Notes: a model not told the origin generated them from the letters alone. DNA of 64,000 nt from LMUY01 sp965276785 (GCA_965276785.1 OZ255629.1:930001-994000), one strand, 5' to 3'. Positions 1-8,848 are shown, counted from the first letter of the stretch. Program-made: numbers and translations.

Positions 1-1
1 C

Positions 2-547
2 GAACTGGAAGCGATGCTGCAGCCGCTCGGCGTGACGCTGGTGGCAGCGCGCGACCTGGCGCTGCCCGAGCCGGAGGAGACCGAGCCCGATTTCGCCGGC
101 AATGCGCGGCTGAAGGCGGTGGCAGCCGCGGCGGCCAGCGGCCTGCCCGCGTTGGCGGACGATTCCGGGTTCTGCGTGGCGGCGCTCGGCGGCGCGCCGG
201 GTCCGCTCTCGGCGCGCTGGGCAGGGCTGGACAAGGATTTCGCCGCCGCGATGGCGCGGGTGCACGGCGAAGGCGGCGTGCCGAGCCGCGCCTGGTTCGT
301 TACGGCGCTCTGCCTGGCTTGGCCCGGCGGCGGCACCGCCACCTATCTCGGCCGGGTGGACGGGCAAACCTGCTGGCCGCCCCGCGGTACGCAGGGCTTC
401 GGCTATGATCCGATGTTCGTGCCCGTTGGCAGCCGACAGAGCTTTGCAGAGATGACGCCGCAGGCCAAATACGAGAGCAACCATCGCGCACGCGCCTTCG
501 CGGCGTTCCGCCTGGCCTGCCTGCCGAACGCTGCGGGGTTGGGCTAG
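2..547 (+). CDS. rdgB: XTP/dITP diphosphatase RdgB, 5' truncated by window edge
   Basis: House-cleaning pyrophosphatase that hydrolyses non-canonical purine NTPs (XTP, dITP) to the monophosphate and keeps them out of DNA and RNA. The frame is open from base 2, before the first internal ATG at 14, so the true start lies outside the window. Seen: the family motif LPALADDSG, the following GGAPG and SARWAG segments, GTQGFGYDPMF near the C-terminus and the SFAEM/K...SHRA-type ending (here KYESNHRARA). Only the N-terminal nucleotide-binding loop (usually TGNxxK) is missing. It ends 51 bases before the dehydrogenase on the same strand. Confidence 0.93.
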   Translation, partial: ELEAMLQPLGVTLVAARDLALPEPEETEPDFAGNARLKAVAAAAASGLPALADDSGFCVAALGGAPGPLSARWAGLDKDFAAAMARVHGEGGVPSRAWFVTALCLAWPGGGTATYLGRVDGQTCWPPRGTQGFGYDPMFVPVGSRQSFAEMTPQAKYESNHRARAFAAFRLACLPNAAGLG

Positions 548-598
548 CCGGCGCAAAACCCACATGCCGCGCGTCCCACAACCAGAGCGAGGAACGCC

Positions 599-2035
599 AT
601 GAACTATCCCGATACGCAGCTACTCATCGATGGCGAGTGGGGCGCGGCCGCGTCCGGCAAGACGCTGCCGGTGCTTGACCCGGCAACCGGAGAGACGATC
701 GGGCGGGTTGCGCATGCCGGGCGGGCGGACCTGGACCGCGCCCTTGCCGCCGCCGCCAGCGGTTTCGCCGTCTGGCGCAACACCTCGGCGATGGACCGCA
801 GCAAGCTGATGCGCAAGGCCGCCGAGCTGCTGCGCGGGCGGGTGGACCAGGTGGCCGAGATCATGGTGCGCGAACAGGGCAAGCCGCTCGCCGAGGCACG
901 CGGCGAGACGGGGCTGGCGCCGGACAACATCGAGTGGATGGCCGAGGAGGGCCGCCGCTCCTATGGGCGGGTGATCCCGGCCCGGCTGCCGGGGGTCTAT
1001 CAGATGTCGCTGCGCGAGCCGGTGGGGGTGGTGGCCGCGTTCACGCCGTGGAACTTCCCGATCAACCAGGCGGTGAAGAAGATCGCAGCCGCTTTGGCGG
1101 CGGGCTGCGCCATCATCGTCAAAGGCCCGGAGGAAACGCCGGGCAGCGTCGCCGAGCTCGTGCGGGCCTTCCACGATGCCGGCTTGCCGGCGGGCGTGGT
1201 GCAGTTGGTGTATGGCGTGCCGGCGGAGATCAGCTCCTACCTCATCCCGCACCCGGTGATACGCAAGATCAGCTTCACTGGGTCGACCGCAGTCGGCAAG
1301 CAGCTTGCCGCAATGGCAGGGCAGCATATGAAGCGGGTGACGATGGAACTGGGCGGCCACGCGCCGGCGATCATTTTCGATGACGCCAACCTGGAGGTTG
1401 CGACCCAGGTTTTGGCGGCCAACAAGTTCCGCAACGCCGGCCAGGTATGCATCGCGCCGACCCGCTTCCTGGTGCAGGAACGGATATACGACGAGTTCGT
1501 CGGCCGCTTCACCAAGGCGGCGGAGGCGGTGCAGGTGGGCAACGGGCTGGAGTCCGGCACCACCATGGGCCCGCTCGCCAACGACCGACGGGTGCAGGCG
1601 ATGGAGGGGTTCATTGCCGACGCCATCCAGCACGGCGGTGAAGTCCGCACCGGCGGCGCGCGGATCGGCAACAAGGGCAACTTCTTCCAGCCGACGGTGA
1701 TGACCGGTGTGCCGACCGACGCGCGGGCGATGAATGAGGAGCCGTTCGGTCCGCTGGCGCTGATGACGCCGTTCCGCGAGATGGAAGAGGCGGTAAGCGA
1801 GGCCAACCGGCTCGCTTATGGCTTGGCCGCCTATGCCTATACCAGCTCAGCGACCCGCGCGACCAAAGTGGCTGCGGCGGTGGAATCGGGCATGATGGCG
1901 ATCAACCATCACGGCCTGGCGCTGCCGGAGACGCCGTTCGGCGGCGTGAAGGACAGCGGCTATGGCTCGGAGGGAGGCATCGAGGGGCTAGAGGCGTATT
2001 TGGCGACCAAGTTCGTCACCCAAGCAGCCATCTAG
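599..2035 (+). CDS. NAD(P)-dependent aldehyde dehydrogenase, succinate-semialdehyde dehydrogenase type
   Basis: Oxidises an aldehyde, probably a semialdehyde such as succinate semialdehyde, to the acid in the cytoplasm. The 478 residues span the full ALDH fold: FTPWNFP at about 148-154 for cofactor binding, FTGST at 226-230, catalytic Glu250 in MELGGHAP, catalytic Cys284 in NAGQVCIAPTR and EPFGP near the C-terminus. Length fits the GabD/YneI class. The exact substrate cannot be fixed from sequence: alpha-ketoglutarate semialdehyde dehydrogenases share these motifs, so no symbol is given. It converges with the ABC transporter, with a REP-like hairpin between them. Confidence 0.88.
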   Translation: MNYPDTQLLIDGEWGAAASGKTLPVLDPATGETIGRVAHAGRADLDRALAAAASGFAVWRNTSAMDRSKLMRKAAELLRGRVDQVAEIMVREQGKPLAEARGETGLAPDNIEWMAEEGRRSYGRVIPARLPGVYQMSLREPVGVVAAFTPWNFPINQAVKKIAAALAAGCAIIVKGPEETPGSVAELVRAFHDAGLPAGVVQLVYGVPAEISSYLIPHPVIRKISFTGSTAVGKQLAAMAGQHMKRVTMELGGHAPAIIFDDANLEVATQVLAANKFRNAGQVCIAPTRFLVQERIYDEFVGRFTKAAEAVQVGNGLESGTTMGPLANDRRVQAMEGFIADAIQHGGEVRTGGARIGNKGNFFQPTVMTGVPTDARAMNEEPFGPLALMTPFREMEEAVSEANRLAYGLAAYAYTSSATRATKVAAAVESGMMAINHHGLALPETPFGGVKDSGYGSEGGIEGLEAYLATKFVTQAAI

Positions 2036-2037
2036 CC

Positions 2038-2066
2038 GTAGGATGGGTTGCTCTTCGCAACCCATC
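2038..2066 (+). repeat. Solitary REP-like palindrome between convergent genes, possible bidirectional terminator
   Basis: GTAG at 2038-2041 is followed by a perfect 10-bp stem (GATGGGTTGC, loop TCTTC, GCAACCCATC). This is the same architecture (GTAG head plus 10-bp stem) as the REP copies flanking the RAYT gene at 48.6-49.3 kb, although the stem sequence differs. It lies three bases after the dehydrogenase stop and 30 bases before the ABC transporter stop, where a palindrome could end transcription from both sides. There is no T-tract, so the terminator role is inference. Confidence 0.55.
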
Positions 2067-2095
2067 ATCAACGAAAAGGCGTAGGCTACCCCGCC

Positions 2096-3874
2096 CTAAT
2101 CCGCGGCCAGCATTGCGACCCCGTGCGACTGGCGTTGCAGCAGATCGCGGAACGGGCCTTGGCTGCGTTCCAGGTCGGCCGGCGTGCCGTCCTGGAGGAC
2201 GCGGCCGGATTGCATCACCAGAATACGGTCGAAATCCTGCAGCGTCGACAACCGGTGCGCCACGGCGATCACTGTGCGGCCTTGCATCAGCCGGTTGAGC
2301 GCCCGTTGCACCGCGGCTTCCGACTCGGAGTCGAGCGCACTGGTAGCCTCGTCCAACAACAGGATGGGCGAATTGCGCAGGAAGGCGCGAGCAATTGCCA
2401 AACGCTGCCGCTGGCCGCCGGAGAGCTTCACGCCGCGGTCGCCCACTTCGGTGTCGTAGCCCTCCGGGAGCGCTTCGATGAACTGGCGGCAGCTTGCCGC
2501 TTCGGCGGCAGCACGGACTTCGGCATCGGTGGCGTCCGGGCGGCCGTAACGAATGTTCTCCAGCACAGAGCGATGGAACAGCGACACATCCTGCGGCACC
2601 ACGCCGATCGCGTTATGCAGGCTCTCCTGCGTGAGGCTGGCGATGTCGTGCCCGTCGATCAGAATCAGGCCCGAGGGCACATCGCGCAGCCGCTGCAGCA
2701 GGGACAGCACGGTGGACTTGCCGGAGCCGGATCGCCCGACCAGGCCGACGCGGGTGCCGGCCTCGATGGTGACCGAGAAATCATCCAGCACGGCCTGGCT
2801 GCTCGCCGGGTAGGAGTAGGTCACGTTGCGGAACTCGACCCGGCCGCGGGCGGCCTCGAGCTGACGGGCCTCGCGAGCGTCAACCAGTTCATGCGGCAGC
2901 AACAGCGTGGCCAACGCCTCGGACAGCCGGGCGACATGCTGGATCGTCTCCACCAATGCCACCGCCAAGTCGCGCGTGCCGTGCAGGATGGTGAAGCCCA
3001 GGGTGGTCACCAGCACCACGTCTCCCGAGCTAGCCGACCCGCTCTCCCACAACAGGATGGCCCAGGCGAGCAGGCCAGCCGTGAGCCCCGCCGTCACCGC
3101 GGCGTGGAACAGGCGCAGCTTCTCCAGGTAGCGCAGCGAACGGCCGCGCGTTGCCATCTCCTGCTCCACACGAGCTCCGAACCGGGCGCGCTCACGCAGG
3201 GTGGCACCGAACGCGCGCACCAGCGGCATGTTGTTGATGACGTCAACCAACTCCCCATCGACGGCGGCAGCATCGGTCGCATACTGATGGTGCAACGGCC
3301 GCCCGTACGCCGCCAACCGGCTCAGTACATAGGCCAGCAGCGCCGACACCGCGATCAGGGCGGCAGCCATGAACGGGCTCACGGTGATCATCACCGCGAT
3401 CGACCCGGCCACCGCCAGCAGAGGCGGCAGCACGTTCCAGGCAAAGGTGTTTTCCACCGTGTAGATGGCGTTGCCGGTCGCGGTGATCCGCCCGGCGAGC
3501 GTGCCCGGCGGGCGGTCGGCGAAGTAGCCCGGCGAGTGCCCGGTGAGGTGGTGGAACAGGTCCCGCCGCAAGTCGCCGGTCACCGAGACGAAGCAGTGCG
3601 ACGCGACCCAGCCGCCGACCCGCCACAGCATATTGTCCGCCGCGATCAGGCCGGCCAGAATCAGAAACGCGGTCCAAACCGGGCCGTGCCGCCCGGCGGT
3701 GAGCGTGTCCACCAGGTGCTTGACCGAATATTGCGAGGCGATTGAGGCGCCCACCGCCAGCACGACCGAGATCAGCACCACCGAATGCCCGATGGCATGG
3801 CGGCGGATGTAACGCATCAAGAAGGCAAGCGGCCGCTGCGAGATGTCGACAGCCTGCGGATCGTTTCGGCCCAT
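2096..3874 (-). CDS. ABC exporter, fused permease and ATPase (MsbA/ATM1-like)
   Basis: Half-transporter of the type I exporter class, acting as a homodimer in the inner membrane. The start chosen is the ATG at 3874 (protein begins MGRNDPQAV), with a GAGGGG-type ribosome site just upstream; the frame stays open to 4057 but that extension is not protein-like. About 592 residues. The N-terminal half has roughly six membrane segments. The C-terminal half has Walker A GRSGSGKST, signature LSGGQRQR, Walker B ILLLDEATSALD and the H-loop in AVAHRLST. Substrate is unknown: lipid, peptide or glycan export would all fit. It is transcribed divergently from the glycosyltransferase. Confidence 0.9.
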   Translation of the reverse strand: MGRNDPQAVDISQRPLAFLMRYIRRHAIGHSVVLISVVLAVGASIASQYSVKHLVDTLTAGRHGPVWTAFLILAGLIAADNMLWRVGGWVASHCFVSVTGDLRRDLFHHLTGHSPGYFADRPPGTLAGRITATGNAIYTVENTFAWNVLPPLLAVAGSIAVMITVSPFMAAALIAVSALLAYVLSRLAAYGRPLHHQYATDAAAVDGELVDVINNMPLVRAFGATLRERARFGARVEQEMATRGRSLRYLEKLRLFHAAVTAGLTAGLLAWAILLWESGSASSGDVVLVTTLGFTILHGTRDLAVALVETIQHVARLSEALATLLLPHELVDAREARQLEAARGRVEFRNVTYSYPASSQAVLDDFSVTIEAGTRVGLVGRSGSGKSTVLSLLQRLRDVPSGLILIDGHDIASLTQESLHNAIGVVPQDVSLFHRSVLENIRYGRPDATDAEVRAAAEAASCRQFIEALPEGYDTEVGDRGVKLSGGQRQRLAIARAFLRNSPILLLDEATSALDSESEAAVQRALNRLMQGRTVIAVAHRLSTLQDFDRILVMQSGRVLQDGTPADLERSQGPFRDLLQRQSHGVAMLAAD

Positions 3875-3923
3875 CACTGCACCCCTCTTCACCCACCGGA
3901 CAGCGCCACTAACCTGTATCAAT

Positions 3924-3952
3924 GCAGACGCAAAACCACTGCAAACGTCTGC
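3924..3952. promoter_or_regulatory. Inverted repeat in the ABC exporter/glycosyltransferase divergent region
   Basis: GCAGACG at 3924-3930 and CGTCTGC at 3946-3952 form a perfect 7-bp inverted repeat with a 15-bp spacer, 50 bases upstream of the exporter start. The spacing would suit a dimeric regulator. No regulator can be named from sequence alone. Confidence 0.3.
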
Positions 3953-4062
3953 AAACGCCGCGCCAACATTTTCGTGATGGGTCACGAGCGTTGGCCTTTC
4001 CGGTAGTTTCGGGAAATAGGCGGCGACTTTGGCGGATATATGGCGAGGGCGCCGCATTCATG

Positions 4063-4074
4063 CCCCGATCGGGG
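4063..4074. promoter_or_regulatory. Perfect 12-bp palindrome upstream of the glycosyltransferase
   Basis: CCCCGATCGGGG, perfectly self-complementary, lies 36 bases upstream of the glycosyltransferase ATG at 4111. It could be an operator half-way between promoter and ribosome site or simply GC-rich chance; a 12-bp perfect palindrome is modest evidence. Confidence 0.25.
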
Positions 4075-4110
4075 TGTTAGGTGGAAGTCAGACAAAGGAG
4101 TTTGCCGACC

Positions 4111-5163
4111 ATGCGCATAGCCCAGATCGCTCCTCTTCATGAAGCCGTTCCGCCCAAGCTCTATGGCGGCACCGAGCGGGTGGTTTCGTTCCTGACCGAG
4201 GAGCTGGTGGCGCTTGGCCACGATGTGACCCTGTTCGCCAGCGGCGACTCCATCACCGACGCCAAGCTGCACGCCGCCTGGCCCCGCGCGCTGCGGCTCG
4301 ACCCAGCGATCCGGGACCCGATTGCGCCGCACATGCTGCTGATGGAGTCGGTGCGCCGCATGGCCGAAGAGTTCGACGTGCTGCATTTTCACATGGACTA
4401 CTGGCCGTTCAGCCTGTTCGGCCGCCAGCGCACGCCGTTCGTCACCACCCTGCACGGCCGGCTTGACCTGCCGGAGCTACAGCCGGTGTTCGACACCTTC
4501 CCCAACGTGCCCGTGGTGAGCATCTCCGACAGCCAGCGCCGCCCGCTGCCGCAAGCTCATTTTGTCGATACGGTGCTGCATGGCCTGCCGGAAAACCTGC
4601 TCACGCCAGTGGGCAACCCGGAGGGTTACCTCGCCTTCCTCGGCCGCATCGCGCCGGAGAAGTGCCCGGACCGGGCGATCAACATCGCGCAAGCCTGCGG
4701 CTTGCCAATCAAGCTCGCCGCCAAGGTGGACGTGGCCGACAAGCTATATTTCGACACGCACATCCGCCACCTGCTCGAACTGCCCGGCGTGGACATGATC
4801 GGCGAGATCTCCGATCGCGACAAACCCGCCTTCCTGTCCGGCGCCAGCGCGTTGCTGATGCCGATCGACTGGCCGGAGCCGTTCGGCCTGGTGATGATCG
4901 AGGCGATGGCGTGCGGCACCCCGGTGATCGCGTTCAATCGCGGCTCCGTGCCGGAGATCGTGGAGGATGGCGTGACCGGCTTCATCGTCGAGGACATGGT
5001 GGGCGCGGTGGCCGCGGTGCAAAAGCTGCACACGCTGGATCGCGGACGAGTGCGGCAGCGCTTCGAGGAGCGGTTCACCGCGCGGCGGATGGCGAAGGAC
5101 TACCTGGCGGTGTATCGCAGCCTGGCCGGCGAGGACCGCTCGGTGCTGCGCGCGATCCGGTGA
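4111..5163 (+). CDS. Glycosyltransferase family 4 protein
   Basis: Retaining GT-B glycosyltransferase, probably building a surface or storage glycan in the cytoplasm. The start is fixed by AAAGGAG at 4094-4100, ten bases before the ATG at 4111; an in-frame GTG at 4081 precedes that site and is rejected. 350 residues. Seen: an N-terminal KLYGGTERV glycine loop typical of GT4 acceptor domains, and the C-terminal nucleotide-sugar site EPFGLVMIEAMACGTPVIA with the E-x7-E pair. The stop overlaps the CoA-transferase start (TGATG), so the two are coupled although their functions look unrelated. Donor sugar unknown. Confidence 0.88.
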   Translation: MRIAQIAPLHEAVPPKLYGGTERVVSFLTEELVALGHDVTLFASGDSITDAKLHAAWPRALRLDPAIRDPIAPHMLLMESVRRMAEEFDVLHFHMDYWPFSLFGRQRTPFVTTLHGRLDLPELQPVFDTFPNVPVVSISDSQRRPLPQAHFVDTVLHGLPENLLTPVGNPEGYLAFLGRIAPEKCPDRAINIAQACGLPIKLAAKVDVADKLYFDTHIRHLLELPGVDMIGEISDRDKPAFLSGASALLMPIDWPEPFGLVMIEAMACGTPVIAFNRGSVPEIVEDGVTGFIVEDMVGAVAAVQKLHTLDRGRVRQRFEERFTARRMAKDYLAVYRSLAGEDRSVLRAIR

Positions 5164-6539
5164 TGGATGCGGGCGACGCGGTGGCGGCGCTTTGGCGCGC
5201 TGCCGCTCTGCCCGAGGACGCGCTCGGTTGGCTGCGGCTGACCGGGCGCTTGCCCGTTTCGCTGTCCTCGTTCGCGGTCGATGTGGCCGCGCAATCCAGT
5301 TTGGCGGCGGCCGGGCTTGCCGCCGCGGCGCTATGGCGGCAGCGCGGCGGCTGGGCGCAGATCGTGTCGGTCGATTCGGTTGCGGCCGCAGCCGAGTTCC
5401 GGTCTGAGCGGTTGCTCCGCGTGAACGGCGCCGCGCCGGCCGATCCTTGGGACCCGATCGCCGGGCTGTATCCAACCACGGACGGGTGGGTTCGGCTGCA
5501 CACCAATTTCCCGCATCACCGGGCCGGCGTGATCCGGTTGCTGCACTGCGCCGACGAGCGGCCGGCGGTGGCCGCGGCGCTGCGAACGCGCGAAGCGGTG
5601 GCGTTCGAGACCGAGGCTGCCGAGGCCGGGCTCTGCGTCACGGCATTGCGGAGCTTCGCCGCGTGGGACGCGTCTTCGCAAGGCCAAGCGGTGGCGGAGC
5701 AACCCGTGCTCCTCCGGCAAATCGGCGAGGCGGCCCGGCAGGAGCGACCGGCTGCAGACCGCCCGCTCGCGGGGCTGCAAGTGCTGGATCTCACGCGCAT
5801 CATCGCCGGGCCCGCCTGCACCCGCACGCTGGCCGCGCATGGCGCGGAGGTGCTGCTGATCACAAGCCCGCATCTGCCCTCGATTCCGGCCTTGGTGATC
5901 GATACCGGGCGAGGCAAGCGCTCGGCGAGCTTGGACCTGCGGGACGCAGCCGGCCGCGAGGCGCTCGCCGCGCTGGTGCGTGGCGCTCATGTCTTCGTTC
6001 AGGGCTATCGGCCCGGCGGCATCGCGGACCTGGGTTTCGGCCCGGAGCGGCTCGCCGTGTTGCGGCCGGGCATCGTTGCCGCTTCGCTCAGCGCTTATGG
6101 TGCGTCCGGACCGTGGGCAGGGCGGCGCGGGTTCGACTCCCTTGTGCAGACCGCGGCTGGCTTCAATCATGCCGAGCAGCAAGCCGCCGGCGACGCCAAG
6201 CCGCGTCCGCTGCCGTGCCAAGCCCTGGATCACGCCTCCGGGGCGTTGATGGCGTTCGGCATCATGGCCGCGCTGCATCGGCAGAGCGAGGTGGGCGGCA
6301 GCTGGCATGTGGAGGTCTCCTTGGCCGCCACCGCGCGATGGCTGCGTGGCCTGGGCCGCATGGAGCACGGGTTTGCCGCCGCCGAGCCCAACTGGTCCGA
6401 CTATGGCGAGGCGGCTGCGTCGGGCTTCGGGCCGCTCCAGGCGGTGCGCCACGCTGCGGCGCTTGCGCAGACGCCAGCGCGGTGGGAGCGTCAGAGCGTC
6501 CCGCTGGGGACCGATCAAGCCGCCTGGACAACGCCATGA
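5163..6539 (+). CDS. Class III CoA-transferase (CaiB/BaiF family), unusual domain order
   Basis: Moves CoA between carboxylic acids. 458 residues. The family N-terminal signature (VLDLTRIIAGP then TLAAHGAEV) sits at about residues 207-230 instead of near the start, and the likely catalytic Asp325 lies in RRGFDSLVQ. Residues 1-190 contain DGWVRLHTNFPHHR and a later segment that resemble the C-terminal half of ordinary family members, so the halves look swapped in order or partly duplicated. The start overlaps the glycosyltransferase stop and the stop overlaps the UraD-UraH start (ATGA). Coupling to a ureide enzyme hints at an acid from purine or pyrimidine breakdown, which is inference. Confidence 0.82.
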   Translation: MDAGDAVAALWRAAALPEDALGWLRLTGRLPVSLSSFAVDVAAQSSLAAAGLAAAALWRQRGGWAQIVSVDSVAAAAEFRSERLLRVNGAAPADPWDPIAGLYPTTDGWVRLHTNFPHHRAGVIRLLHCADERPAVAAALRTREAVAFETEAAEAGLCVTALRSFAAWDASSQGQAVAEQPVLLRQIGEAARQERPAADRPLAGLQVLDLTRIIAGPACTRTLAAHGAEVLLITSPHLPSIPALVIDTGRGKRSASLDLRDAAGREALAALVRGAHVFVQGYRPGGIADLGFGPERLAVLRPGIVAASLSAYGASGPWAGRRGFDSLVQTAAGFNHAEQQAAGDAKPRPLPCQALDHASGALMAFGIMAALHRQSEVGGSWHVEVSLAATARWLRGLGRMEHGFAAAEPNWSDYGEAAASGFGPLQAVRHAAALAQTPARWERQSVPLGTDQAAWTTP

Positions 6540-7390
6540 CCTTAGACGATGTGAACCAGCTGCCCGCGCCGGATGTGGTTGCGGTGCTCGGCGGCATCTT
6601 CGAAGACGCGCCTTGGGTGGCAGAACAGGCATTGCGGGAGCGGCCGTTTGCCACGGTGAGCGCACTGCACGACGCGATGATGGCCGAACTGCGCGCCGCG
6701 CCCTCCGCCACGCTGCGGTCATTCCTGCGCGGCCATCCGGAACTGGCCGGGGACGCCGCCGTCCGAGGCGAGATCGGCGCCGAGTCGCGGGCGGAGCAGG
6801 CCGGATTGGGCCTCGACCGGCTGCAAGAGCAGGCCGCGGAGTTGGCCGGGCTGAACGTTGCCTACCTGGGCCGCTTCGGCTTCCCGTTCATCCTCTGCGT
6901 GCGGCGGCACACCAGGGCCTCGTTGCTGGCCGAGTTCCGTCGCCGCGCCGAGGCTGAACCGGCCGGTGAACTCGATGCCGCCGTCCGAGAGGTAGGCTAC
7001 ATCACCCGCCTGCGCCTGACCGACGCCGTAACCGGGCCGGGCATGCCACCCGTGCATGGGTGGCTCAGCACCCACGTGCTCGACACGGCGCGCGGGCGCC
7101 CGGCAACCGGGATTGCCATGACGCTGCACGAGACGGGAAGCGGGTCGCCCGTGCTGCTGGCCAAAGCCGTCACCAATGCCGATGGCCGCACCGACCAGCC
7201 GTTGCTCGCCGGGGCGCCACTGCGCATCGGTGTTTACGAGTTGCGATTCGAGGTTGGCCGCTACTTCGCCGACCCGGCAGCCTTCCTCGACGTCATCCCA
7301 ATCCGCTTTGGTATTTCGGAGCCCGAAAGTCATTACCACGTGCCGCTGCTGGTGAGCCCGGGCGCCTATTCGACCTATCGTGGCAGCTAG
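6536..7390 (+). CDS. Fused OHCU decarboxylase and 5-hydroxyisourate hydrolase (UraD-UraH)
   Basis: Catalyses the last two steps from urate to S-allantoin: hydrolysis of 5-hydroxyisourate, then decarboxylation of OHCU. 284 residues. Residues 1-165 are UraD: catalytic His67 in GHPELA, Glu87 in the AEQAG segment, and LNVAYLGRFGFPFILCVR. Residues 175-284 are UraH: His180 in LSTHVLD, the HYHVPLL segment at 266-272 and the terminal YRGS. UraD and UraH are usually separate genes in bacteria; fusion in this order is known from plant allantoin synthase. The ATG overlaps the CoA-transferase stop. No urate oxidase is visible in the window. Confidence 0.93.
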   Translation: MTLDDVNQLPAPDVVAVLGGIFEDAPWVAEQALRERPFATVSALHDAMMAELRAAPSATLRSFLRGHPELAGDAAVRGEIGAESRAEQAGLGLDRLQEQAAELAGLNVAYLGRFGFPFILCVRRHTRASLLAEFRRRAEAEPAGELDAAVREVGYITRLRLTDAVTGPGMPPVHGWLSTHVLDTARGRPATGIAMTLHETGSGSPVLLAKAVTNADGRTDQPLLAGAPLRIGVYELRFEVGRYFADPAAFLDVIPIRFGISEPESHYHVPLLVSPGAYSTYRGS

Positions 7391-7510
7391 CCTTCGGCGT
7401 TCCTGTGTCGAGACCGATCGAAAGGCCGCTTGCAATCGATCGATGGCTTTCGGGTTTAGCCGCTACGTAGTGCCGGCCAGTGTCGGCTGTCATCGCGCAG
7501 GTATACTATA

Positions 7511-8848
7511 TCAGAGGCTGCGCCACGTGGTACCGCCAGGCCCGTCTTCGAGTATCACGCCCTGCCGGGCCAGCTCGGCGCGGATGGCGTCCGCGCGGGC
7601 AAAATCGCGGGCTTTGCGGGCCGCCACTCGTTCGGCAATGGCCTGCTCCACAGCATCCGAGTCCACGCTCTGTGCAAACCACGCGCCCGGCTCGGCACCG
7701 AGCAAACCGAGCATCGTGCCGCCCGCGCGCAGCCGGTTGGCTGCGGCAGCTTCCCCGGCAAGGGCGGCGTCTGCCAGGCGGTGCAAGTGGGTGAGCGCGA
7801 GCGGAGTGTTGATGTCGTCGCATAGCGCGCTCACCACCTCCGCTGGCGTTTCACCGGGCTGCGCACCGGGCCCGAGAGCACGGTAGAACCGGTCCAACTC
7901 GCGTTTGCTGTCTTCCAGCGCAGCGGCGGTGAAATCGAGCGGGGAGCGATAATGCGTGCGCAACAGCAGCAATCGCACCGCCTCGCCCGGCGCGCGGCTT
8001 AGCACGTCCCGCACGGTGGTGAAGTTGCCGAGCGACTTGGACATTTTCTGCCCTTCCACCCGTAGCATGCCGTTATGGATCCAAATCTTCGCGAAGCCGC
8101 TGCCAGGAAAGGCGCAGCAGGATTGGGCGCGTTCGTTCTCGTGATGCGGGAACAGAAGGTCGGCACCCCCGGCATGGATGTCGAAGCTCTCGCCTAGATA
8201 GGTGTGCGCCATCGCGCTGCACTCGATATGCCAGCCCGGGCGCCCCCGTCCCCACGGGCTGTCCCAGCCTGGCAAGCCCGGCGGCGACGGCTTCCACAAC
8301 ACAAAATCCCCGGGATGCCGCTTGTAAGGCGCCACCTCCACCCGCGCCCCCGCAATCAGTTCCTCCGGGCTGCGGCCGGAAAGCCGGCCATAGTCGGCGT
8401 AGCTCGCCACCGCGAATAGCACATGGTCCTCGGCGGGGTAGGCATGACCGCCCGCGATCAGGCGTTCAATCACCGCCACCATTTCGGCAATGTGGGCGGT
8501 CGCGCGCGGCTCGATGTCGGGCGGGCGCACGCCGAGTGCTGCAATGTCGGCATGGAACTCGGCCAGGGTGCGCTCGGTGACGGTGCCGATCGGAGTGGCT
8601 TCGGCAGCCGCCCGGGCGTTGATCTTGTCATCCACGTCGGTGATGTTCCGCACATACGTCACGCGCGGGTAGAGATGGCGCAGCAGCCGGACCAGCACGT
8701 CGTTCACCACTTCCGGCCGAGCGTTGCCGACATGCGCGCGGTCGTACACGGTTGGCCCGCAGGCATACATTCGCACATGCGCCGGGTCGATCGGGATCAG
8801 CGTCTCGCGACGGCGGGACAGGCTGTTGTGGAGCGTGACGGCGGGCAT
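7511..8848 (-). CDS. cysS: Cysteine--tRNA ligase
   Basis: Class I synthetase that charges tRNA-Cys. The start is the ATG at 8848 (MPAVTLHNSL) with GAGG eight bases upstream; the longer open frame to 8974 is not conserved-looking. 445 residues. The HIGH motif reads HVGN at 39-42, KMSKS is at 268-272, and the zinc ligands Cys30, Cys210, His235 and Glu239 are all present. The C-terminus has the usual KARDFARADAIR anticodon-side helix. It converges with the uraDH fusion across 120 bases with no clear terminator, and diverges from the NRAMP gene. Confidence 0.96.
   Translation of the reverse strand: MPAVTLHNSLSRRRETLIPIDPAHVRMYACGPTVYDRAHVGNARPEVVNDVLVRLLRHLYPRVTYVRNITDVDDKINARAAAEATPIGTVTERTLAEFHADIAALGVRPPDIEPRATAHIAEMVAVIERLIAGGHAYPAEDHVLFAVASYADYGRLSGRSPEELIAGARVEVAPYKRHPGDFVLWKPSPPGLPGWDSPWGRGRPGWHIECSAMAHTYLGESFDIHAGGADLLFPHHENERAQSCCAFPGSGFAKIWIHNGMLRVEGQKMSKSLGNFTTVRDVLSRAPGEAVRLLLLRTHYRSPLDFTAAALEDSKRELDRFYRALGPGAQPGETPAEVVSALCDDINTPLALTHLHRLADAALAGEAAAANRLRAGGTMLGLLGAEPGAWFAQSVDSDAVEQAIAERVAARKARDFARADAIRAELARQGVILEDGPGGTTWRSL

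Noticed and set aside
2048..3745. 565-residue plus-strand reading frame opposite the ABC exporter
   Set aside because: It is His/Gln/Arg-rich with no family features and is the antisense of a complete ABC exporter.
4662..5162. Upstream extension of the CoA-transferase frame over the glycosyltransferase
   Set aside because: The frame is open only because of GC-rich composition. It overlaps a clear glycosyltransferase in another frame, and the TGATG junction gives a natural start at 5163.
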